From NCBI GenBank assembly GCA_018653085.1, contig JABIAY010000009.1, positions 1-36,255 on the forward strand: a stretch of 36,255 nucleotides of DNA. The letters run 5' to 3'. Positions 1 through 7,913 of the stretch are shown piece by piece; within the stretch, counting starts at the first letter, position 1, and every line of letters begins with the position of its first letter. Under the pieces are notes generated by a model. That model had not been told where the DNA came from and made no database searches. It worked only from the letters and a program-made list of their open reading frames with translations. Position numbers and translations under genes: made by a program. The DNA comes from Nitrospina sp. (lineage in GTDB: Bacteria > Nitrospinota > Nitrospinia > Nitrospinales > VA-1).

Positions 1-23
1 ACATGGATGGTTTCTAGAAAATA

Positions 24-39
24 CCCTGTGGGATCAGGG
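24..39 (-). terminator. weak hairpin after rpmE, possible terminator
   Basis: On the minus strand a 5-bp stem (CCCTG/CAGGG) with a 6-nt loop lies about 20 nt after the rpmE stop and is followed by TATTTT. The stem is short and the T tract is interrupted, so this may be chance or only a weak terminator. The window ends too soon to show what follows. Confidence 0.25.
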
Positions 40-61
40 AAAGGAAAAAAGATGAACGGGT

Positions 62-298
62 TTACTCTGGACTGGCTGCGTCCTGCGTACCCGCTGGCAT
101 TGCCTTGGCGTATTTGCGTTTGAATTTTTCAATGCGACCAGCGGTATCCATGAGCTTCTGTTTTCCTGTGAAAAAAGGATGGCACTGGGAACAGATCTCC
201 ACATGAAGGTCTTTCAGGGTTGTACGGGTCTGCACTTCGCTTCCACATGCACACCGCACTGTGGTTTCATAATATTCAGGATGAATGTCGCTTTTCAT
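62..298 (-). CDS. rpmE: 50S ribosomal protein L31 (zinc-binding type)
   Basis: Protein of 78 aa, a large-subunit protein on the central protuberance that bridges to the 30S head. It has the zinc-binding cysteine set C16-x-C18 and C36-x2-C39 with the HPEYY and [13 protein letters not shown] signatures, so it is the zinc (C+) form rather than the zinc-free paralogue. The C-terminal tail (about residues 65-78) is Ala/Pro rich and poorly conserved. It starts 10 nt after the rho stop and is very likely cotranscribed with rho. The rho-rpmE pairing is common in bacteria, where prfA often follows; that position lies outside this window. Confidence 0.96.
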   Translation of the reverse strand: MKSDIHPEYYETTVRCACGSEVQTRTTLKDLHVEICSQCHPFFTGKQKLMDTAGRIEKFKRKYAKAMPAGTQDAASPE

Positions 299-308
299 TG
301 AGTCACCA

Positions 309-1568
309 TTAAGAGTTCATAGCCGCTAAAAACTCGGCGTTAGTTTTCGTTTCTTTTATCTTTTGCAGGAGAAGGTCCATCGTATCATGGATGCCCATCG
401 GGATCAAAACCTTTCTCAACAACCACACACGCTGGAGGTCTTCCTCGGGAAGCAAAAGCTCTTCTTTTCGAGTTCCTGATTTGTTGATGTCGATGGAAGG
501 AAAAGTTCTCTTGTCTGCCAGTTTGCGGTCGAGGACGATTTCCATGTTACCTGTTCCCTTGAATTCTTCAAAAATAACATCATCCATACGGCTTCCCGTA
601 TCGATGAGTGCCGTAGCGAGAATGGTCAGGCTTCCCCCTTCTTCAAGGTTCCTGGCGGCACCAAAAAACCGCTTGGGCCTTTGCAGGGCATTGGAATCCA
701 CACCACCCGACAATACCTTCCCACTGGGAGGAACAATAGCATTATAAGCTCTGGCCAGACGCGTAATACTGTCCAGGAGGATCACCACATCCTTCTTGTG
801 CTCAACCAGACGTTTGGCCTTTTCGATTACCATTTCCGCCACCTGCACATGCCTTTGCGCCGGCTCGTCAAAAGTAGAACTGATGACCTCGCCCTTGACG
901 GAACGTTCCATATCGGTCACTTCCTCCGGACGCTCATCAATGAGCAGAACGATCAACGCAATTTCCGGAAAGTTCGTGCTGATGCTGTTGGCAATGGATT
1001 GCAACAACATGGTTTTCCCGGTTCTGGGTGGTGCCACAATCAACCCACGCTGGCCTTTGCCAATGGGGGTCATCAGGTCCATCACCCGGGCACTGTAGTC
1101 CTTGCCACCCGGTGTCTCCAGTCGAATCCGTTCTTCGGGGTACAACGGTGTCAGGTTGTCGAATAAAATTTTGTCCTTGGTCTTTTCCGGATTCTCAAAG
1201 TTGATCGCCTCCACCTTCAACAGAGCAAAATAACGCTCGCTATCCTTGGGCGGACGAATCTGGCCGGAAATGGTATCGCCCGTACGCATATCAAACTTGC
1301 GAATCTGGGACGGTGACACGTAAATATCATCTGGACCCGGAAGATAGTTGTAAGTCGGCGCCCGCAGAAAACCGAATCCGTCAGGGAGAATCTCCAGCAC
1401 CCCCTGGCCAAACATCAGGCCGTCCTTTTCAGTCTTGGCTTCCAGAATCCTGAATATCAGGTCCTGCTTTCTAAGCCCGCTGTGGCCTTGAATCTTCAGA
1501 TCTTTGGCAATATTTGTGAGTTCGGATATGGTTTTAGACTTGAGTTCTTCTATGTTCATTTGGGTCAT
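309..1568 (-). CDS. rho: transcription termination factor Rho
   Basis: Protein of 419 aa, the hexameric RNA-dependent ATPase/helicase that ends transcription at C-rich, unstructured RNA. The order is the N-terminal helix bundle (residues 4-45), the cold-shock-like RNA-binding domain with DGFGFLR at 63-69, and the RecA-type motor with Walker A APPRTGKT at about 179-186 and a Walker [12 protein letters not shown] segment near 265. Length is normal and there is no large N-terminal insertion. The start could be the ATG at 1568 or the in-frame ATG three codons later (MNIEELK, closer to the Escherichia coli start); neither has a good Shine-Dalgarno sequence. A predicted promoter lies about 220 nt upstream, giving a long C-rich, G-poor leader, as expected if Rho regulates its own synthesis. 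Confidence 0.98.
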   Translation of the reverse strand: MTQMNIEELKSKTISELTNIAKDLKIQGHSGLRKQDLIFRILEAKTEKDGLMFGQGVLEILPDGFGFLRAPTYNYLPGPDDIYVSPSQIRKFDMRTGDTISGQIRPPKDSERYFALLKVEAINFENPEKTKDKILFDNLTPLYPEERIRLETPGGKDYSARVMDLMTPIGKGQRGLIVAPPRTGKTMLLQSIANSISTNFPEIALIVLLIDERPEEVTDMERSVKGEVISSTFDEPAQRHVQVAEMVIEKAKRLVEHKKDVVILLDSITRLARAYNAIVPPSGKVLSGGVDSNALQRPKRFFGAARNLEEGGSLTILATALIDTGSRMDDVIFEEFKGTGNMEIVLDRKLADKRTFPSIDINKSGTRKEELLLPEEDLQRVWLLRKVLIPMGIHDTMDLLLQKIKETKTNAEFLAAMNS

Positions 1569-1766
1569 GGTTTGTAGCTTCTTTGAGGGAAATTAGGAAT
1601 GATTTGTTCTCATAAGTGTCACGCCTTTGGAATGGGGCTCAAGGTCAAAGACGGGGAAGATTCGATAATAGTTTTATAGTGTGAGTTTGTTCTATTTGAT
1701 TAGCGGCGAAAGCACGAAAAAATTTAGCTGGATAATTGATTGGTTTTATAAGGGATTTTTGTCTGG

Positions 1767-1781
1767 GAGCTTTTAAAGCTC
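1767..1781. promoter_or_regulatory. palindrome at predicted rho transcription start
   Basis: Perfect 7-bp arms (GAGCTTT/AAAGCTC) around a single central base. With the -10 box at 1786-1791 the start point would fall near 1779, inside the palindrome. It could be an operator, or a hairpin at the 5' end of the rho mRNA. A regulator cannot be named from the sequence. Confidence 0.35.
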
Positions 1782-1785
1782 ATCC

Positions 1786-1814
1786 ACTGTATCCAGTTCT
1801 CCCCTTTTTGTCAA
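1786..1814 (-). promoter_or_regulatory. predicted sigma-70 promoter for rho
   Basis: The minus strand reads a perfect -35 TTGACA (1809-1814), a 17-nt spacer and a -10 TACAGT (1786-1791, 4 of 6 consensus). It is the best promoter-like sequence between the TPR gene and rho and points towards rho. The implied leader is about 210 nt. Confidence 0.6.
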
Positions 1815-1918
1815 CTCCTTTTATCCAGCAGTTTTTCTATACGACGCAAACCAGCGCCCCGCCCCAATAGGCGGACATCCAGCCCCACCAATCGCAGTAG
1901 CATAAGAAATTCCAGCAA
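1811..1918 (-). CDS. possible small ORF, unknown
   Basis: An open frame of 35 codons from a TTG at 1918 (AAGG about 9 nt upstream), or 30 codons from the ATG at 1903. The predicted peptide is Leu/Arg rich with a hydrophobic N-terminal half, and I do not recognise it. Its stop codon overlaps the -35 box of the predicted rho promoter. It could be a small membrane-active peptide, the remnant of a longer gene, or chance; nothing else supports translation. Confidence 0.2.
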   Translation of the reverse strand: MLEFLMLLRLVGLDVRLLGRGAGLRRIEKLLDKRS

Positions 1919-1963
1919 AACCCATGTGCCTTTATTGCCCCGCCTTTATTCGTTTTTTATTCG

Positions 1964-3733
1964 CTATTTGGGCAATGCTGACCCCGCCTGAAGGAGCGTT
2001 TGCCGGATAGCCGAACGTTGGTCGGGATTAAGGCGAAGGCTTAAGTTGAGATGGTTGCGACCCAACTCGGGCTGGTCGGTCCGTTTCATATAGAACATAC
2101 CCAGAATATACTGATAGTGAGCCGATTCCGGTTCGAGGGCTACCGCCTTTTGATAAGCTCTGAACGCCCCACCCGAATCTCCAGCCCTATCCAGAAAAAC
2201 GGCCCGATTAAAATGGGCCAGCGCATAACCGGGGTCTCGCTCCAAAGCCTGATTTAATAAATCGAGGCTTTCTTTTATCTGGTCTCGATTTCCCAGAAAA
2301 ACCGCCAGATGAGTGTAGTATTTGGGCTTTTCCGGACTCCTCTGAACCAGTTCCCGATAGAGAGACTCCGCCTGACTCCACTCTTCCCGTTCCGCATAAA
2401 TATGAGCGCGATAGAGAACGGCCCTATTATTTTCAGGTTCCAGAATTGTAGCCTGTTTTAATATCTCCAGTGCCCGGTCCAGATCCCCCTTCCCCCAATA
2501 AGAAAGCCCGAGGAACATCATTGAACGGGTGTGGTGCGAGTTCTTCGAAACACTGTCCTGCCACAAATGGAAATCATCCTGATAGACATAATTCCTGCTG
2601 ATACTTAATAAACTAAACAGCAAAATAACCGACAGCCCCAAAAAACCCATCACCCTTTTGGGCATTGACACCATGACTATCAATAATCCCAGCATAGGAA
2701 TATAAAGAAATCGGTCGGCCATCATTTGTGGAAAAGGAATGATGTGGGAAACCGGAAGCAATGCAATGAGAAACCAGACCAAGCCAAAAAATATCACTCT
2801 CTGGTTTGAATAGCTCCATCGTACCAGCCATACATAACCTGCTATCACAGAAACCGAAATCAGAACCTGCGGCTCCATCAAACTTTTATAAACCTGATCG
2901 GGATACCAGATATTCAAATTGATGGGGAACAATATTTTTATTATGTATTCCTTAAAAACCACCATCATACTGAAAACCGTATTGATGGGATTTTGGTCCG
3001 GATGTTCGCGTAGAGTTCCCCCGCTCGAATGCGATAACAGCGTCAGTATCATGACCCCCAGGGAAATTAAAAAATAATAAACCTTGTCCACCAGGATGCT
3101 TTTAATAGGTTTGCCGGCAAATGAAATGTCGCAAAGGACCAGCAAGAGAGGGAGGATCACCACCGAAGTTTTTGCGAGACAGGCGAGAAAAAATAAAAAC
3201 AGGGAAAGGAACCGCGTTCCTCCACGTAAATAAGTTAGAAACGAAAAAGAAAAAAAGAAAAAAGATAACAGGTTTTTGCGCTCTGAAATCCAGGCCACGC
3301 TTTCCACCTGTAACGGATGCACCAGAAAGATTAATGAAGCCCATAAAGCGACCCTTCCCGACCTGGTAATCTGAAGAACCAGTTGATAAACCAAAAGGGA
3401 ATTTATGAAATGAAGCAGGGTATTGGAGAAATGGTATCCAGCTGGATTCAGACCATAAAGCCAATAATCAAAGCTCAGGGAAAGTAGAGTCAAGGGAAGG
3501 TAGTCCCACATATAAAATGAGGAAAACATATTCCACAATCCCTGGCTGTCCAGGACCTTGATTAAATGGTTTTTGACGATGTAATGCTGGTCATCGAACA
3601 CAAAACCATTTTTCAGAGAATTGAAATAGATCAACCCCGTCAAGGCCAAAAACAGGCTTACCAGGAAGGCGCGGCGGACATAGGATGTATTTGTGAAAAT
3701 CGGTAACATGGACAAATGTTTAGAACCATTCAA
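1964..3733 (-). CDS. multi-pass membrane protein with C-terminal TPR repeats (TMTC/GT-C-like)
   Basis: Protein of 589 aa. Residues 20-400 hold many hydrophobic helices. The first extracytoplasmic loop carries FDD at 46-48, and an HP-x-Q-x-ESVAWISERK motif sits at about 139-153; both are typical of the TMTC/DUF1736 group, whose fold resembles GT-C glycosyltransferases using lipid-linked sugars. Residues about 405-560 form tandem TPR repeats (for example ALEILKQATILEPENNRAV and LALEPESAHYQYILG-type units), a protein-binding platform. A role in glycosylating surface or secreted proteins is inference from the family; no substrate is visible. It is separated from rho by 395 bp and diverges from the YkgJ-type gene. 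The start is uncertain: the ATG at 3733 or at 3709, neither with a clear Shine-Dalgarno sequence. Confidence 0.85.
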   Translation of the reverse strand: MNGSKHLSMLPIFTNTSYVRRAFLVSLFLALTGLIYFNSLKNGFVFDDQHYIVKNHLIKVLDSQGLWNMFSSFYMWDYLPLTLLSLSFDYWLYGLNPAGYHFSNTLLHFINSLLVYQLVLQITRSGRVALWASLIFLVHPLQVESVAWISERKNLLSFFFFSFSFLTYLRGGTRFLSLFLFFLACLAKTSVVILPLLLVLCDISFAGKPIKSILVDKVYYFLISLGVMILTLLSHSSGGTLREHPDQNPINTVFSMMVVFKEYIIKILFPINLNIWYPDQVYKSLMEPQVLISVSVIAGYVWLVRWSYSNQRVIFFGLVWFLIALLPVSHIIPFPQMMADRFLYIPMLGLLIVMVSMPKRVMGFLGLSVILLFSLLSISRNYVYQDDFHLWQDSVSKNSHHTRSMMFLGLSYWGKGDLDRALEILKQATILEPENNRAVLYRAHIYAEREEWSQAESLYRELVQRSPEKPKYYTHLAVFLGNRDQIKESLDLLNQALERDPGYALAHFNRAVFLDRAGDSGGAFRAYQKAVALEPESAHYQYILGMFYMKRTDQPELGRNHLNLSLRLNPDQRSAIRQTLLQAGSALPK

Positions 3734-3762
3734 GTCTTGTTCGCCAGAGAGCGCTATTACCA

Positions 3763-3782
3763 GCTGGCCCTACGCTAGTGGG
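3763..3782 (+). repeat. 20-bp repeat, left copy flanking the YkgJ-type gene
   Basis: Matches 4375-4395 at 18 of 20 positions plus one single-base gap, in the same orientation. The two copies bracket the YkgJ-type gene. The core GCTGGCCC-ACGC-AGTGGG is partly self-complementary. It may mark an inserted cassette or be a pair of related hairpins. Confidence 0.5.
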
Positions 3783-3811
3783 TTGACTCTGCGAAGTCAA
3801 GCAGGCAAAAT
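3783..3811 (+). promoter_or_regulatory. possible promoter for the YkgJ-type gene
   Basis: Plus-strand TTGACT (3783-3788), a 17-nt spacer and CAAAAT (3806-3811, 4 of 6). The TTGACT forms a 6-bp inverted repeat with AGTCAA at 3795-3800, so the minus strand also reads TTGACT there. Divergent promoters for this gene and the TPR gene could overlap. The match is moderate. Confidence 0.35.
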
Positions 3812-3888
3812 AGCCGCTGGTTGAATCTTCCGAAACATCAGATTCGCTTTTCTTCATATTTTATTCTTAACCTAGCAAGGACCCATCC

Positions 3889-4305
3889 ATGGCAAAGACA
3901 AAGAGCAAACGGGATGACACCCATCAATGTGAAAAATGCCTTCCGGCTTATTGTTGTAATTATTTCGCGTTTGGGATTGATGAACCTGAAGACCGGCGGG
4001 ATTATGAAAGTTTATTGTGGAAGATCGCCCATGAAAACGTTTCGTTTTATATCTACCGGAAAGACTGGTACATCATGATCCACAGTCGGTGCAATTTTTT
4101 AATGCCGGACAACAAATGCGCCATCTATGAGCACCGACCTTATATGTGCCGCGAGCACAGCACGGAGTCGTGCGAATATACCGGCGATGACTACGGCTTC
4201 ACCGAGCATTTCAAGAGCTATGATGATCTTCTGATTTATATCAAGGAAACTACGAACTACAGGTTCAAGCAGGAACCAACAGGGGTACCCAAAAACTGCC
4301 TGTAG
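3889..4305 (+). CDS. YkgJ-family cysteine-cluster protein
   Basis: Protein of 138 aa and the only convincing plus-strand gene. It has the YkgJ signature: C14-x2-C17-x4-C22-C23, followed by C68, C77, C87 and C95 in a region containing the CAIYEHRPYMCR segment. The family is thought to bind zinc or an iron-sulphur cluster; its biochemical role is poorly defined. The Shine-Dalgarno AAGGA lies 7 nt before the ATG, which fixes the start. It is divergent from the TPR gene and convergent with rplQ, so it is an independent unit. Imperfect 20-bp repeats lie on both sides. Confidence 0.85.
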   Translation: MAKTKSKRDDTHQCEKCLPAYCCNYFAFGIDEPEDRRDYESLLWKIAHENVSFYIYRKDWYIMIHSRCNFLMPDNKCAIYEHRPYMCREHSTESCEYTGDDYGFTEHFKSYDDLLIYIKETTNYRFKQEPTGVPKNCL

Positions 4306-4374
4306 GTAGAGGCAACTGGGCAAAGACAAGTTAAGCGGGGAAAAACATTTGCTCGCCAAATAAAGCGACGGCAC

Positions 4375-4395
4375 GCTGGCCCCACGCCCAGTGGG
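4375..4395 (+). repeat. 20-bp repeat, right copy flanking the YkgJ-type gene
   Basis: Right partner of 3763-3782, with 18 of 20 matching positions and one extra base. It overlaps the convergent hairpin at 4380-4396, so its conservation may partly reflect terminator function. Confidence 0.5.
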
Positions 4396-4396
4396 G
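4380..4396. terminator. hairpin between convergent YkgJ-type gene and rplQ
   Basis: Stem CCCCAC/GTGGGG (6 bp) with a 5-nt loop. On the plus strand it is followed within 3 nt by a T-rich run, as in an intrinsic terminator for the YkgJ-type gene. On the minus strand it begins 2 nt after the rplQ stop and marks the end of the ribosomal run, but lacks a T tract in that direction, so it may stabilise the mRNA end rather than terminate. Confidence 0.5.
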
Positions 4397-4398
4397 GG

Positions 4399-4974
4399 TT
4401 ATTTCTTTTTCTTATCTTCCGGCTTGTCTTTTTTGGCGGGTTCTTTTTTAGGGTCGGGCTTCTTTTTATCGGCTGTGGTTTTTTTGGCCGCCGGTTCCTT
4501 TGTTTTAGGCTCGGCTTTCTTTGCAGTCACCTTTGGTTTGGTGCTTTTCGCTTCTTTCTTCGGTGCCGCTTCTTTTTCCGGTGCCGTTTTTCCTTTGGAA
4601 GGAGCTTTTGCTTCGCCCTCGCGGTCTACCAACTCGATAAACGCCATCGGCGCATCATCCCCCTTACGGTGACCAATACGAATGATCCGGGTATACCCAC
4701 CCGGTCGATTGGCATAACGTTCCGCAAGCGGACCAAACACTTTTTGCACAGCTTCTTTGGCAGGAGCCAGCTTGAAAGCCTGACGGCGGGCGTGAAGCGT
4801 ACCCCTTTTCCCTAAGGTGATCGTTTTTTCCACCTTGCCGCGCAGTTCTTTGGCTTTCGCTAAAGTCGTGCTAATACGCTCCCTTTGGATAAGAGCCTGA
4901 ACAAGGTTTCTGAACAACGCCTTCCTGTGAGCGGAGGTCCGTCCGAATTTTCTACCTGCTTTTAAATGCCGCAT
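4399..4974 (-). CDS. rplQ: 50S ribosomal protein L17 with long lysine-rich tail
   Basis: Protein of 191 aa. Residues 1 to about 118 are the normal L17 domain ([19 protein letters not shown] start, GGYTRI signature near 92-97). The usual family length is about 115-130 aa. The extra ~70 residues are almost wholly Lys, Ala, Pro, Glu and Thr, probably disordered and strongly basic. L17 lies near the exit-tunnel side of the 50S subunit. It is the last gene of the run, 41 nt after rpoA, matching the classical alpha operon end. The tail has no stop or frameshift, so it appears to be a real extension. Confidence 0.97.
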   Translation of the reverse strand: MRHLKAGRKFGRTSAHRKALFRNLVQALIQRERISTTLAKAKELRGKVEKTITLGKRGTLHARRQAFKLAPAKEAVQKVFGPLAERYANRPGGYTRIIRIGHRKGDDAPMAFIELVDREGEAKAPSKGKTAPEKEAAPKKEAKSTKPKVTAKKAEPKTKEPAAKKTTADKKKPDPKKEPAKKDKPEDKKKK

Positions 4975-5015
4975 GGTTGTTTATCACTCCTGTTATGACT
5001 TCACCGAGCAGACTG

Positions 5016-6044
5016 CTAAAGCTCGACTTCCGTATCGATTTCTTTTTTCTTCTGGGCCTGAATGATTTGTTTGAGGTCTTCTTCATCGACTTTCATTCCT
5101 AAGTGAAGCCCCATGTCCTCTAAAATTTCCTTAATTTCATTCAGCGATTTCCGGCCGAAGTTTCTTGTTTTCAACATTTCGCCATCGGTTTTTTGAACCA
5201 GTTCAGCGATGGTCTGTATGTTGGCATTTTTAAGACAATTGTAGGAGCGCACAGACAGTTCGAGCTCTTCCACACATTTGGCCATATTTGCCAGCACCTT
5301 CTGTTTTTTCTCATCCACCTGGGGCTGTACCGGTTCCGGCTCTTCATCAAAATTGATAAATATCTGCATGTGATCTTTAACAATTTTGGCGGCATGAGCT
5401 ACCGCATCTTCAGGTGTGATGCCTCCATTAGTCCATAACTCCATAACGAGGGAATCATAATCCGTGGATTGCCCAACCCGGGTATCCTCAACATGGAAGG
5501 TGATCTTTTCGATCGGGGAAAAACTGGAGTCCATAGGAATCATCTGCACAGACTCATTTTCAATATTGTGTTTGTCGGCAGGAACATAGCCCCGGCCTTT
5601 TTGCACAATCATTTCAATTTCCACCTCGCCATTCTGGTCAATAGTAAGAATGGGAAGATCTGGATTCAGCACCACCACATCTGGGTCAGCCGTGATGTCC
5701 TTGGCGCAAATCGTTCCCGGCTTCGAGGCTTTGATATAAATCCGCTTGTAGGCCTCCTCACCTTTCAACTCGAGGTTGACCTGCTTGAGGTTGAGGATGA
5801 TTTCAGTGACATCCTCGACCACTCCCGGAATGGAGGAAAACTCGTGAAAGATTCCTTCAAACTTTACGGCAACAATGGCGGCTCCCTCAATCGATGACAA
5901 CAGCATTCTTCTTAAAGAGTTGCCAATGGTTACTCCGTAACCGCGTTCGAACGGACCTGCGCTGAGTTTACCGTAATATTCCGATTTGTTTTTCTTATCG
6001 AATTCTAATCGCTTGGGTTTAACAATTCCCTGAGCTGTGAACAT
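5016..6044 (-). CDS. rpoA: DNA-directed RNA polymerase alpha subunit
   Basis: Protein of 342 aa. The N-terminal domain (about 1-235) contains the [16 protein letters not shown] motif and dimerises to seed RNA polymerase assembly. An acidic linker rich in Glu and Pro follows at about 235-250. The C-terminal domain (about 255-325) has the helix-hairpin-helix residues [14 protein letters not shown] and [13 protein letters not shown] that contact UP elements and activators. GGAGG precedes the ATG by 4 nt. It lies between rpsD and rplQ as in the alpha operon; the 71-nt gap from rpsD is one of the larger gaps in this part. Confidence 0.98.
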   Translation of the reverse strand: MFTAQGIVKPKRLEFDKKNKSEYYGKLSAGPFERGYGVTIGNSLRRMLLSSIEGAAIVAVKFEGIFHEFSSIPGVVEDVTEIILNLKQVNLELKGEEAYKRIYIKASKPGTICAKDITADPDVVVLNPDLPILTIDQNGEVEIEMIVQKGRGYVPADKHNIENESVQMIPMDSSFSPIEKITFHVEDTRVGQSTDYDSLVMELWTNGGITPEDAVAHAAKIVKDHMQIFINFDEEPEPVQPQVDEKKQKVLANMAKCVEELELSVRSYNCLKNANIQTIAELVQKTDGEMLKTRNFGRKSLNEIKEILEDMGLHLGMKVDEEDLKQIIQAQKKKEIDTEVEL

Positions 6045-6115
6045 GAAACCTCCGACCTCTTGATTTAGGGTCTTAACAGTTTTTAATTAGTTTGATCAAA
6101 CGAACAGGCTCCCAG

Positions 6116-6742
6116 TTAGCGTGAATAGAGCTCAACGATCAACTGTTCCTCAATCGGCATGGTTACATGCTCTCTTGTAGGTAAGGCCTGAACCACACCC
6201 TGTTTGCTATCCGCATCAAATGCCAACCAATCCGGCAGGGTTTTCCCTTTAATATTTTCTATCGCATTTTTCACTGGTGCTTTTTTCAGTTTATTGGGGT
6301 TTGGCGCTATCGTATCGCCTTGCCCAAGCACGTAGGATGGGATGTCCACCTTTTTTCCATTAACGGTAAAATGGCTGTGCGTAACCAGTTGGCGAGCCGC
6401 GCTCCTGGAAGGGGCTAATCCCATTCTGAAAATGACATTATCCATCCGCAACTCTAATTTTTGCAGAAGGTTCTCACCCGTAACGCCTTTTTTCTTATCT
6501 GCCGCATGAAAGTAATTACGGAACTGTTTTTCCAACAAACCGTAAATGCGCTTTACCTTTTGCTTTTCACGTAGCTGAACCCCATATTCCGAGAACTTCT
6601 TCCTACCCTGACCATGCTGGCCTGGGGGATATGGCCGTTTTTCAATAGCGCATTTTGCCGTCTCGCAACGGGAACCCTTTAAAAATAATTTTATGCCTTC
6701 TCGTCGACAAAGTCGACAAACAGAACCTGTATACCTGGCCAA
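6116..6742 (-). CDS. rpsD: 30S ribosomal protein S4 (zinc-binding, TTG start)
   Basis: A primary 16S rRNA-binding protein that nucleates the 30S body. I choose the TTG at 6742: it has AAAGGAG about 9 nt upstream, gives the standard N-terminus (M)[15 protein letters not shown], yields a normal 208 aa, and lies after the rpsK stop. The upstream ATG at 6802 would add 20 odd residues and overlap rpsK by 31 nt. Cysteines C9, C12, C26 and C31 form the zinc site of C+ S4 proteins, and the S4 RNA-binding domain spans about residues 98-160. In many bacteria S4 represses the alpha operon. Confidence 0.96.
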   Translation of the reverse strand: MARYTGSVCRLCRREGIKLFLKGSRCETAKCAIEKRPYPPGQHGQGRKKFSEYGVQLREKQKVKRIYGLLEKQFRNYFHAADKKKGVTGENLLQKLELRMDNVIFRMGLAPSRSAARQLVTHSHFTVNGKKVDIPSYVLGQGDTIAPNPNKLKKAPVKNAIENIKGKTLPDWLAFDADSKQGVVQALPTREHVTMPIEEQLIVELYSR

Positions 6743-6771
6743 ATTCAGCTTCTCCTTTCGGTTTGACGCAA

Positions 6772-7161
6772 TTAAACCCTGCGACGTTTTCTCGGACGGC
6801 ACCCATTATGAGGAATCGGAGTCTTGTCACGAATGACGAGAATTTCCATTCCTGCGGCCTGCAAAGATCGTATTGCGGACTCCCGTCCTGACCCTGGCCC
6901 TTTAACGTGAACCTCCAGTTTTTTCATTCCCATATCCCGTGCCTTGACAGCGGCTTTGTCTGCCGCCACCTGCGCGGCAAACGGAGTGCTTTTTCTTGAG
7001 CCCTTAAAACCCTGAGAACCGGCACTAGACCAAGACACTACATTCCCGGACATGTCCGAAATGGTGATAATAGTATTATTAAATGTAGCCCGAATATGGG
7101 CCACGCCAACCTCTGGCGCTGTCTTTTGCTTTTTTTTACCAACCTTGGCTTTCTTATCCAT
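6772..7161 (-). CDS. rpsK: 30S ribosomal protein S11
   Basis: Protein of 129 aa, part of the 30S platform around the mRNA exit, with partners S6 and S18. The [12 protein letters not shown] and [11 protein letters not shown] segments and the terminal [10 protein letters not shown] are diagnostic. It is 12 nt downstream of rpsM. Its 3' end is followed by the Shine-Dalgarno and TTG start of rpsD about 30 nt later, which supports the shortened rpsD start. Length is normal and nothing is unusual. Confidence 0.98.
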   Translation of the reverse strand: MDKKAKVGKKKQKTAPEVGVAHIRATFNNTIITISDMSGNVVSWSSAGSQGFKGSRKSTPFAAQVAADKAAVKARDMGMKKLEVHVKGPGSGRESAIRSLQAAGMEILVIRDKTPIPHNGCRPRKRRRV

Positions 7162-7173
7162 GCATCTCCGTCC

Positions 7174-7545
7174 TTATTTTTTTGATCGTGCGCCCACAGT
7201 TTTCTTGGGACCTTTTCGGGTTCTAGCGTTAGTATGTGTCCGTTGTCCTCGAACTGGCAATCCTCTACGATGGCGAAGCCCTCTGTAAGCCCCAATGTCC
7301 ATCAGGCGTTTTATGTTCATGGCGACATCACGCCTCAAGTCCCCTTCCACTTCATGATCTTTCTCGATGATGCTACGGATTCGGGTCACTTCTTCTTCGG
7401 TCAGGTCTTTCATTCTGACCTCTTCTCCAACCTGGGCTTTCTTCAGGATGTCCCGAGAAATGGCGGGACCCACTCCGTATATGTAGGTCAAGGCAATTCT
7501 CGCCTGCTTATCTTTGGGAATATCTACACCCGCTATTCTCGCCAC
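7174..7545 (-). CDS. rpsM: 30S ribosomal protein S13
   Basis: Protein of 123 aa at the top of the 30S head; it contacts the P-site tRNA through its C-terminal tail and forms the B1 bridges with L5. It begins [14 protein letters not shown] and contains [14 protein letters not shown] and the [19 protein letters not shown] block, all canonical. The basic tail ends [10 protein letters not shown]. It follows rpmJ by 18 nt, which is the usual alpha operon order. Confidence 0.98.
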   Translation of the reverse strand: MARIAGVDIPKDKQARIALTYIYGVGPAISRDILKKAQVGEEVRMKDLTEEEVTRIRSIIEKDHEVEGDLRRDVAMNIKRLMDIGAYRGLRHRRGLPVRGQRTHTNARTRKGPKKTVGARSKK

Positions 7546-7563
7546 TGCTTCTCCTTTAGGAAG

Positions 7564-7677
7564 TTAACCCTGCCGTTGCTTATGCTTGGGGTTCTCACAA
7601 ATAACCCGCACGACTCCACGACGGCGGATCACCTTGCATTTACTACAAATTGGTTTGACCGATGATCTGACTTTCAT
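7564..7677 (-). CDS. rpmJ: 50S ribosomal protein L36 (zinc-binding type)
   Basis: Protein of 37 aa translated directly from the sequence, ending in TAA at 7564-7566. It begins [11 protein letters not shown] and ends NPKHKQRQG. The zinc ligands C11, C14, C27 and H32 are all present, so this is the C+ form. L36 stabilises rRNA junctions near the base of the 50S stalk. It lies between infA and rpsM, its normal position, 14 nt after infA. Confidence 0.96.
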   Translation of the reverse strand: MKVRSSVKPICSKCKVIRRRGVVRVICENPKHKQRQG

Positions 7678-7691
7678 GTTTCTGTCCTCAA

Positions 7692-7910
7692 CTATTTATA
7701 CCGATAGGTAATTCGCCCCCGGGTCAAGTCATAAGGAGAAAGCTGGACCTTAACCTTGTCTCCTGACAGGATGCGGATAAAATGCATGCGCATCTTCCCG
7801 GATATATGGGCCAGAACCTTATGGCCGTTTTCTAATTCCACCCGAAACATCGCGTTTGGCAATGGTTCAAGTATGGTGCCTTCAACTTCTATGGCATCTT
7901 CTTTTGACAT
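7692..7910 (-). CDS. infA: translation initiation factor IF-1
   Basis: Protein of 72 aa, the standard length, forming a single OB fold that occupies the 30S A site during initiation. [32 protein letters not shown] and the end [13 protein letters not shown] are typical. It starts 3 nt after the adk stop, so the two are translationally close. The methionine aminopeptidase gene (map) that often lies between adk and infA is absent. Confidence 0.98.
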   Translation of the reverse strand: MSKEDAIEVEGTILEPLPNAMFRVELENGHKVLAHISGKMRMHFIRILSGDKVKVQLSPYDLTRGRITYRYK

Positions 7911-7913
7911 CCG

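Larger units (their letters stand above)
1569..1963. other. 395-bp intergenic region upstream of rho
   Basis: This is the only long gene-poor stretch. It holds the predicted rho promoter (1786-1814), a 15-nt palindrome at the predicted start point (1767-1781), a leader low in G and rich in C and A that could be a Rho loading site, and one short open frame (1811-1918). Three copies of the 7-mer CTGGATA (either orientation) lie at 1728-1734, 1790-1796 and 1822-1828. No RNA gene is recognisable. Confidence 0.6.

Noticed and set aside
1..4. Minus-strand ATG at the left edge as a possible prfA start
   Set aside because: prfA often follows rpmE, but one codon without a Shine-Dalgarno sequence is not evidence.
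4441..4620. Low-complexity repeat in the rplQ 3' end as a tandem DNA repeat
   Set aside because: The repetition is at the level of Lys/Ala/Pro codons; no exact tandem unit is visible in the DNA.
6090..6101. 12-bp perfect palindrome GTTTGATCAAAC between rpsD and rpoA
   Set aside because: It is inside an operon gap with no promoter nearby, is not repeated in the window, and is short enough to be chance.
6743..6802. Upstream ATG start for rpsD
   Set aside because: It overlaps rpsK by 31 nt and adds 20 residues not found in S4; the TTG at 6742 has a good ribosome binding site and the canonical N-terminus.
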